Under the pieces are notes generated by a model. The model ran no database searches, was not told the DNA's origin, and saw only the letters and a program-made list of their open reading frames with translations. From NCBI GenBank assembly GCA_002699325.1, contig PABS01000092.1, positions 8,866 through 38,572 on the forward strand: a stretch of DNA of 29,707 nt. Direction: 5' to 3'. Origin of the DNA: Ponticaulis sp. (GTDB lineage: Bacteria > Pseudomonadota > Alphaproteobacteria > Caulobacterales > Hyphomonadaceae). The translations under genes and the position numbers were made by a program. This document shows positions 24,507-29,707 of this stretch, in pieces (the stretch's first letter is position 1; each line of letters begins with the position of its first letter).

Positions 24507-24691
24507 TGGCTCCGACACCGCTCTGCCCAATTTGTGAAAATCGACCCAGCGCGCGAGAATTCAAACCGTTTTGCTCGAAGAGATGTGCGGACGTGGATTT
24601 GCAGCGCTGGTTGTCTGATGGCTATGCGATTCCTGGTCAGTCTGTTGAAGAGGCCGAGGAGACGCCCGATAACTCATCTTCAGATCAGTAG
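24506..24691 (+). CDS. yacG: DNA gyrase inhibitor YacG
   Basis: A 61-residue zinc-finger protein. The ligands are C7, C10, C23 and C27 in CPIC (7-10) and CSKRC (23-27). The central spacing is 12 residues, shorter than the 15 in E. coli YacG. The conserved tail DLQRWLSDGYAIPG follows. YacG binds GyrB and blocks DNA binding by gyrase in E. coli. The remaining C-terminus is acidic (VEEAEETPDNSSSDQ). The start codon overlaps the stop of the RNase E/G gene (TGATG), so translation is coupled. It closes the conserved cluster. Confidence 0.92.
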   Translation: MAPTPLCPICENRPSAREFKPFCSKRCADVDLQRWLSDGYAIPGQSVEEAEETPDNSSSDQ

Positions 24692-24781
24692 CCGGTTTTT
24701 ACACCTGTCTGTCACAAAACCCCAACGCGTTTCAGCTAGGCAGGCGTGAAATCGCGATTACGAATCTAAAGGAAGAATTCG

Positions 24782-25843
24782 ATGAAGTCAGAGCTGGGAT
24801 TAATCCTGTCTTCGCTGTTGGTCGTTTCAGCTTGTGCGAGCGTGGATAAAAATGCGGCCTATCCTCACGTGCAGCCTGTTGCTGAAACCGAGGAGGTCGC
24901 ATCGACCGGCGATGCAGCTGATGACCCCGCAATCTGGATAAATGAAAATTCTCCGGCAGACAGCCTGGTTCTTGGCACTGATAAACAGGCAGGTCTCTAT
25001 GTATACGATCTGTCGGGATCGGTTCAGCAATTCCTGGAATTCGGCGAACTGAATAATGTGGATCTCCGTCAGAACGTTCAGTTTGGTGGCCAGGAAGCTT
25101 TCGACATCGCAGCGGCCACGAATCGTTCGATCAACGGTGTATCGCTCTTCACAATCGATGATCAGGGTGAGGTCTCGGCGGCCGGTGATTTTCCGGTCAC
25201 AACCATTGAGCCTTATGGTCTGTGCGTTGGGTACGATGAGAGTGGCTACCGTGTCTTCGTCACCTATAAAACTGGCGAAGTTGAAATCTTCGAGCTGACG
25301 CGTGAGGGCGATGGCTTCTCGTCTGAGCTTAAGAATACGCTTCAGTTTGGCTCGCAGCTTGAGGGCTGCAGCTATGATGAAACTCAGAACATGCTGCTTG
25401 TAGGCGAAGAAGCTGCCGGTGTCTGGCGCGTCGCGCTTCAGGGTAATGATGAAGTCGGTCGACAGGCGCTTGATGTTGTGGGCTCAGAAACCGGACTTAT
25501 GGCAGATGTCGAAGGGATCGACATCTGGAGAGGCCCTGCCAACACTGGCTACGTGGTCGCCTCAGCTCAGGAAGCGGACCGTTATGTGGTGTACGAGCGC
25601 GCTGTGCCAAATCGCTGGGTTGGCACATTCGCAATTGGCGCCAGCTCAGATGAGTTGATCGATGGTGTCAGCCACACAGATGGGCTGACGATCAGCTCTG
25701 CGAATCTGGGCAGCACGTTTTCCGAAGGCATTCTTGTTGTTCAGGATGATTCGAACGGTAAAAAAGAGCGGACGCAGAACTTCAAATTTATTTCCTGGTC
25801 AGACGTTATCATTGCGCTGAATAACCAAAAAATTGAGCCATAA
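24782..25843 (+). CDS. Beta-propeller phytase-like lipoprotein
   Basis: A 353-residue exported protein. The signal peptide ends in VSAC with C18 as probable lipid anchor. The mature part fits beta-propeller (3-)phytases: TGDAADDPAIWIN near residue 41, then VLGTDKQAGLYVYDLSG, NNVDLR, AATNRSINGVSLFTID, EPYGLCVGYDESG, and FSEGILVVQDDSN near the C-terminus. Acidic clusters in these loops hold calcium in the family. Such enzymes remove phosphate from Ca-phytate outside the cytoplasm. A lipid anchor would fix it to a membrane facing the periplasm or surface. AAGGAAG lies just before the ATG at 24782. The gene is isolated from transport genes in the window, although a TonB receptor lies about 14 kb away. 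Confidence 0.87.
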   Translation: MKSELGLILSSLLVVSACASVDKNAAYPHVQPVAETEEVASTGDAADDPAIWINENSPADSLVLGTDKQAGLYVYDLSGSVQQFLEFGELNNVDLRQNVQFGGQEAFDIAAATNRSINGVSLFTIDDQGEVSAAGDFPVTTIEPYGLCVGYDESGYRVFVTYKTGEVEIFELTREGDGFSSELKNTLQFGSQLEGCSYDETQNMLLVGEEAAGVWRVALQGNDEVGRQALDVVGSETGLMADVEGIDIWRGPANTGYVVASAQEADRYVVYERAVPNRWVGTFAIGASSDELIDGVSHTDGLTISSANLGSTFSEGILVVQDDSNGKKERTQNFKFISWSDVIIALNNQKIEP

Positions 25844-26078
25844 CGTGATATTTCCTGAAGCGTTCCCTATCGAAGTAAAAAAGTATGCTTTCCAAGGCAA
25901 AACTGTTGCAATGATACAGCGCGACGACAAAACGTCATGGAAATGCAACGACTTAACCACAAAAGGGTATCGCGTTTTCTGACAAAACTCGATAAAGAGA
26001 AATCAGTGTGGATTTTCCGCACAGTTTCCTGCGGCCGCTTGGTTTGTTATGCTTGGCGGCTCACAAAAGGGGATGGGT

Positions 26079-27278
26079 ATGAAAAAAACTCTTCTGTGCG
26101 CCACAGCGGCCTTTGCTTTCGCATCGGTGGTTGGGGCTGCTCATGCTACGGACGGTTGGTATGTTCGTGGCGATGTTGGCTATAACTTTGATGGAACGCT
26201 GGATTATGACGCCAACGATCCACTGGAGCCTGGTACACTTGCCGGTGCTGCAGACGTTGAGGGTGACCTCATGTACGGTGCTGGTCTGGGCTATGCCTAT
26301 GACAATGGCTTCCGTCTTGAAGGTGCTCTGACGTTCCGGAACTCCGAACTTGGCGTTCCATACGAGCTTAACGGCCAAGGCGTTTATGAGGCTGGCCTTC
26401 TGCCACCTCCACTGAACGTCACTGTCGCAGCTGCAAGCGGTAAAGCTTACGGCTGGGATGCTATGTTGAACCTCTATTATGACTTCAACAAAGGCGGTCG
26501 CTTCCAGCCTTACGTTGGTGCCGGTATTGGTGCGACTGAGATGAATGCTCAGGTCAATCTGTACTACCTGCTCGACAACGTGAACAGCACAGGCAGCGCG
26601 ATCAATGGCATCGACGATTCTGAAACAGCGTTCGCTTATCAGGGCCTTCTCGGCTTTGGTTACGAGCTCACAGAGCGTCTGACGTTTGACCTCGGCTACC
26701 GTTATTTCGTTGCTGATGACCTGGACTATCAGGGCATTCTGACGACTTACGACTCTCAGTACAGCGACCACAGCGTAACGGCTGGTCTGCGCTGGCAGCT
26801 GTCGGCTCCACCGCCGCCACCACCGCCACCGCCACCACCGCCGCCTCCGCCGCCGCCACCTCCACCACCACCGCCGCCTCCGCCACCACCGCCGCCTCCA
26901 CCGGCGCCAGTGCTGCCGGCTTGCTCGACGGTGTCTCAGGAGTTCCGCGTGTACTTCGAATGGGATGAGTCTGACCTCACCTCTGAAGCTGCGGCTGTGA
27001 TCGACAGCGCTGTTGGCGCAATCCGCCAGCGTGGCGACTGTTCTGTCGCAACAGTAACGATCGGCGGCCACGCTGACCGTTCTGGTCCTGCGGCGTACAA
27101 CGTTCGCCTCTCTGCACGTCGTGCACAGACAGTTCGTGATGCGCTCGTCGCTCGCGGCATCTCTGCTGACATGATCTCAACCGAAGCCTTCGGTGAGACC
27201 GCGCCTGCCAAGCCAACGGCTGACGGTGTGCGCGAGCCTCTGAACCGTCGTTCGGAAGTTGTGATCCGCGTTCGCTAA
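26079..27278 (+). CDS. OmpA-family outer-membrane protein with a 32-proline linker
   Basis: From the ATG at 26079, preceded by AAAGGGG, the protein has 399 residues. Residues 1-23 form a signal peptide ending in AHA. Residues 24-243 look like an OmpA-type eight-stranded barrel (TDGWYVRGDVGYNF start, GLRWQLS end strand). Residues 244-275 are 32 consecutive prolines, then APVLPAC. The C-terminal OmpA/peptidoglycan-binding domain (about 285-399) has YFEWDESDLT, GGHADRSG and YNVRLSARRAQTVRDAL, which hold the diaminopimelate-binding D and R. It anchors the outer membrane to the cell wall. Codon use is enriched in preferred codons (CGT, GGT, GCT) like the TonB receptor, which suggests high expression. 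It ends in a strong terminator. Confidence 0.93.
   Translation: MKKTLLCATAAFAFASVVGAAHATDGWYVRGDVGYNFDGTLDYDANDPLEPGTLAGAADVEGDLMYGAGLGYAYDNGFRLEGALTFRNSELGVPYELNGQGVYEAGLLPPPLNVTVAAASGKAYGWDAMLNLYYDFNKGGRFQPYVGAGIGATEMNAQVNLYYLLDNVNSTGSAINGIDDSETAFAYQGLLGFGYELTERLTFDLGYRYFVADDLDYQGILTTYDSQYSDHSVTAGLRWQLSAPPPPPPPPPPPPPPPPPPPPPPPPPPPPPPPPAPVLPACSTVSQEFRVYFEWDESDLTSEAAAVIDSAVGAIRQRGDCSVATVTIGGHADRSGPAAYNVRLSARRAQTVRDALVARGISADMISTEAFGETAPAKPTADGVREPLNRRSEVVIRVR
26808..26903 (+). repeat. Low-complexity polyproline tract in the OmpA-family gene
   Basis: Thirty-two consecutive CCN codons (96 bases) encode an uninterrupted proline run: 15 CCG, 13 CCA, 4 CCT and no CCC. The mixed codons mean it is not a simple microsatellite of one triplet. 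It is the rigid linker between barrel and peptidoglycan-binding domain. Confidence 0.95.
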
Positions 27279-27301
27279 GAACGGCGATTAAGCTGAACAA
27301 G

Positions 27302-27332
27302 AACGGCCTGGCTCACGCCAGGCCGTTTTTTT
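27302..27332 (+). terminator. Rho-independent terminator of the OmpA-family gene
   Basis: AACGGCCTGGC (27302-27312) pairs perfectly with GCCAGGCCGTT (27317-27327) around a TCAC loop; the T-run extends to 27332. It starts 24 bases after the stop codon and is one of the strongest terminators in the window. Confidence 0.96.
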
Positions 27333-27480
27333 ATGCCTAGACCAACTCGGTCGCAGCAGAATGACTGTCGAGATCTCAGCGAGTTTCGTGAATGAAATAA
27401 CTTCTGGACCTTGGGGTTGGTGGAATGTCATGCTGGAGAATATGCTTTATCAGAAAAAATAACCCTTTCGGAGGAATGAG

Positions 27481-28770
27481 ATGAGCAAGCCAGATCGCCC
27501 TTATCGGAACAAGAAGATCGGGAAGCACACGCTCAAGCCGGAAACGCTGGCTATTTCCTATGGGTATGACCCGAAGCTCTCTGAAGGCGCGATCAAGCCG
27601 CCGATCTTTCAGACCTCGACATTTGCCTTTCGGTCTGCCGAGCAGGGCGAAACCTATTTCAACATAGCATCGGGCCGTGCCGAGGACGATGGGGTGTCGG
27701 ATACGGGCCTAGCCTACTCTCGCATCAACAATCCCAATCTGGAAGTGCTTGAGGATCGGCTCACTCTGTATGATCAGACAGAAGCGGCATTGGCCTTTTC
27801 TAGCGGGATGGGGGCAATTACGACAGCTCTGCTGGCCTATGCCAAGGCCGGTTCGAGCGTCTTGTTCTCAGAGCCGCTATATGGCGGCACCGAAACCTTC
27901 GTTCGGGAGCTTTTGCCGGGCTATGGCGTAGAGACTGCGCCCTTTCTTGGCCAGGCGAGTTATGAAGACATGTTGGCGGCTGCGCGTGAGCTGAACGCGA
28001 AAGCGCCACTGGCAGTGATCTATGTGGAAACACCTGCCAACCCGACAAATATCATGGTGGATCTGGAAGCCTGTGTCCGGGTCGCTGACACTATTGAAAA
28101 AGAAAGTGGCCATCGTCCACTGATCATGGCGGATAATACCATGCTTGGCCCGATCGGGCAGACACCCGCCGATCTCGGGATTGATGTCGTCATCTATTCG
28201 TTGACCAAATATATGGGCGGCCATTCTGATCTGTTGGCCGGCGCGGTTCTTGGGAAGTCTGAGGTTCTGGGGCCGATCCGGGCGATGCGAATCTTTCTCG
28301 GTACTATTCCCGATCCGCACACCTGCTGGCTGCTATTGCGCTCGCTGGAGACTGTGAAGCTTCGCATGCAGCACGCCTTTGAGAATGCTGAGCATGTCGC
28401 CAACTTCCTCGCCCGCCACGACAAGGTGGGAGCTGTGATGTTCCCTGAACATTTGCCGATCGGTTCTGAGCAGCGACGCATTTATGAGCGTCAGTGTACT
28501 GGGCCGGGTTCGACTTTCTCCTTCGATGTGAAGGGCGGAAAAGAAGCTGCCTTCCGCGTGCTCAATTCGCTCAAACTCATCAAGCTCGCGGTGAGTCTGG
28601 GCGGAACGGAAAGCCTGGCATGCCATCCGGGATCGACAACGCATTCAGGAATGTCTCTTGAGCTTCGGGAGAAGCTCGGCTTCACAGCGGGTCTTATCCG
28701 CGTGTCGATCGGGATTGAGGATGCTGACGATCTGATCATTGATCTTGATCAGGCCTTGCAACAGGCCTGA
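27481..28770 (+). CDS. PLP-dependent Cys/Met-metabolism (trans-sulfuration) enzyme
   Basis: A 429-residue enzyme of the cystathionine gamma-synthase/gamma-lyase superfamily. The PLP lysine is K243 in SLTKYMGGHSD. YSRINNP near residue 80 supplies the phosphate-binding Tyr and Arg from the neighbouring subunit, and Y134 in YGGTETF stacks on PLP. LEDRLTLYDQTEAALAFSSGM is also typical. The residue equal to methionine gamma-lyase C116 is glycine, so a dedicated methioninase is less likely. The first 25 residues are a basic extension. GGAGG precedes the ATG. The next gene, 20 bases downstream, is an M20 hydrolase. Candidate reactions are cystathionine formation or cleavage, or sulfhydrylation; the sequence does not decide. 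Confidence 0.88.
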   Translation: MSKPDRPYRNKKIGKHTLKPETLAISYGYDPKLSEGAIKPPIFQTSTFAFRSAEQGETYFNIASGRAEDDGVSDTGLAYSRINNPNLEVLEDRLTLYDQTEAALAFSSGMGAITTALLAYAKAGSSVLFSEPLYGGTETFVRELLPGYGVETAPFLGQASYEDMLAAARELNAKAPLAVIYVETPANPTNIMVDLEACVRVADTIEKESGHRPLIMADNTMLGPIGQTPADLGIDVVIYSLTKYMGGHSDLLAGAVLGKSEVLGPIRAMRIFLGTIPDPHTCWLLLRSLETVKLRMQHAFENAEHVANFLARHDKVGAVMFPEHLPIGSEQRRIYERQCTGPGSTFSFDVKGGKEAAFRVLNSLKLIKLAVSLGGTESLACHPGSTTHSGMSLELREKLGFTAGLIRVSIGIEDADDLIIDLDQALQQA

Positions 28771-28771
28771 A

Positions 28772-28783
28772 TCTCAGCTGAGA
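28772..28783. promoter_or_regulatory. Perfect 12-base palindrome before the M20 hydrolase start
   Basis: TCTCAGCTGAGA is a perfect palindrome between the stop of the PLP enzyme and the ATG at 28791. Its right half contains the GAG that would serve as ribosome site. It could be a protein-binding site, or the short gap may be symmetrical by chance. Confidence 0.25.
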
Positions 28784-28790
28784 GTCCGAC

Positions 28791-29707
28791 ATGCTGAATG
28801 AACTGAACGATAACGACAAAGCTCTGCTCGCACGTATCAAGGGGCAGGGCGGTGCCATGTGCGATAGAACGGTCGCCTGGTCCAAGATCAATTCGGGTAG
28901 CTGGAACCATGATGGGCTCCGCGAGATGGTGCCAGCGCTTCAGGAGCGCCTCGCCGAACTGCCCGGCGAGACACGGCTGATTGAGACCGATGGGATTGAG
29001 TTGATCTCAGATCAGGGCAAACCCGTGCGGCACGCGACGAGCCCGGTTTTTATGCATATCTGTCGCCCCGAAGCGGCCATTCAGGTGGTGTTTACTGGCC
29101 ATTACGACACGGTCTTTCCGCCCAGTTCCGGCTTCACTGACGTGAAAGAAGTGTCTCCCGGACGGCTTAACGGTCCCGGACTTGCGGACATGAAGGGTGG
29201 GCTCATCGTGATGACAGAGGCTTTGAAGGCCTTTGAGAGCCACGAAAAATCTGACCGGATCGGGTATCGCATCGTCATTACGCCGGACGAAGAGATCGGC
29301 AATCCGGTAAGTGCGCCCTATCTTAAGGAGGCGGCGACGGGGGCTCATCTGGGACTCACCTATGAGCCTGCGCTTGAGACGGGCGGGTTCGCCGGTGAGC
29401 GCAAGGGCAGCGGGAATTTCTCACTCATTGTAAATGGGGTTTCAGCGCATGCTGGGCGTGCCCATGCTGATGGGCGAAGCGCGATCCGCGCTGCGGCAGA
29501 ATTCGTCGTTGCGCTGGAGGCGCTGAACGGCAGATTTGAAGGCGTGACCTTTAACACCGGAAAGATTGATGGGGGTGGCCCCAATAATCAGGTGCCGGAC
29601 AACGCTGTCGTGCGCTTCAACATCCGTGTGCCAGACGCCGCTGCCGTTGAATGGGCGGAAGCCGAGCTGAAAAAGCTTATCGGCGAAGTGAACGCCGGTG
29701 ACGGGAT
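28791..29707 (+). CDS. M20-family metallohydrolase, 3' end outside the window
   Basis: The frame from the ATG at 28791 is open to the right edge (305 complete codons). It is a zinc-dependent M20 peptidase/deacylase of the glutamate carboxypeptidase (CPG2) / ArgE/DapE type. Metal ligands can be placed at H104 and D106 (GHYDTVFP), D133 (NGPGLADMKGG) and E168 with catalytic E167 (TPDEEIGN). The dimerisation (lid) domain begins near GVSAHAGRAHADGRSAI. No signal peptide is seen, so it is cytoplasmic. It follows the PLP Cys/Met enzyme by 20 bases and is probably co-transcribed. An amino-acid or dipeptide substrate linked to sulfur amino acids is a guess from context. Confidence 0.92.
   Translation, partial: MLNELNDNDKALLARIKGQGGAMCDRTVAWSKINSGSWNHDGLREMVPALQERLAELPGETRLIETDGIELISDQGKPVRHATSPVFMHICRPEAAIQVVFTGHYDTVFPPSSGFTDVKEVSPGRLNGPGLADMKGGLIVMTEALKAFESHEKSDRIGYRIVITPDEEIGNPVSAPYLKEAATGAHLGLTYEPALETGGFAGERKGSGNFSLIVNGVSAHAGRAHADGRSAIRAAAEFVVALEALNGRFEGVTFNTGKIDGGGPNNQVPDNAVVRFNIRVPDAAAVEWAEAELKKLIGEVNAGDG

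Noticed and set aside
24692..24781. Imperfect inverted repeat before the phytase gene
   Set aside because: CGCGTTTCA and TGAAATCGCG pair only with an interruption and a long loop; not distinguishable from chance.
26808..26903. Possible CRISPR or microsatellite array
   Set aside because: The triplets are irregular proline codons in one frame with no spacer structure.
26061..27071. Long minus-strand frame rich in Trp and Arg
   Set aside because: It is the reverse reading of the OmpA-family gene and its polyproline codons; it has no ribosome site or family resemblance.

Overview
The window looks like chromosomal DNA from an alphaproteobacterium, most likely a marine relative of the Hyphomonadaceae/Maricaulales. 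The main support is gene order: a small basic protein, murA, DUF2948, hisD, UPF0262, infA, maf, an RNase E/G-like gene and yacG. As I recall, this order is typical of Alphaproteobacteria. A large TonB-dependent receptor, a proline-linked OmpA protein and many lipoproteins fit a Gram-negative envelope. I see no insertion sequence, phage gene, CRISPR array or integrase. The assignment rests on protein patterns and gene order only.

Layout. Positions 3-1106 hold the 3' part of an amidohydrolase-like gene. The minus strand then carries a hotdog thioesterase and a GIN-domain (DUF2807) lipoprotein, divergent from an acyl-CoA dehydrogenase (2377-3537). Next come a small minus-strand membrane protein, a zeta-class GST/maleylacetoacetate isomerase, hspQ (minus) and a ppx/gppA-rlmE pair. 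A 350-bp gap precedes a TonB-dependent receptor (7282-10338) that ends in a clear terminator. A respiratory group follows: a lipoprotein cytochrome c', a cytochrome b561-type membrane protein and a quinohemoprotein alcohol dehydrogenase, also closed by a terminator.

Positions 14324-18493 are a tightly overlapping minus-strand operon. In transcription order it encodes a probable GT-C-type membrane glycosyltransferase, a UPF0104/flippase-like membrane protein and an FAD-dependent oxidoreductase. I regard it as the best candidate here for an undescribed envelope-glycan or glycolipid system. A tRNA-Thr(GGT) gene lies just upstream on the same strand. The conserved alphaproteobacterial cluster runs from 18721 to 24691 with gaps or overlaps of a few bases, apart from a 172-bp space before infA. 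It combines peptidoglycan precursor synthesis (murA), histidine synthesis (hisD), translation initiation (infA), RNA processing (RNase E/G-like), nucleotide surveillance (maf) and gyrase control (yacG) with conserved proteins of unknown function.

The right end holds a beta-propeller phytase-like lipoprotein, an OmpA-family protein with an uninterrupted 32-proline linker and a strong terminator, a PLP-dependent Cys/Met-metabolism enzyme, and a 3'-truncated M20 metallohydrolase that the window edge cuts off.
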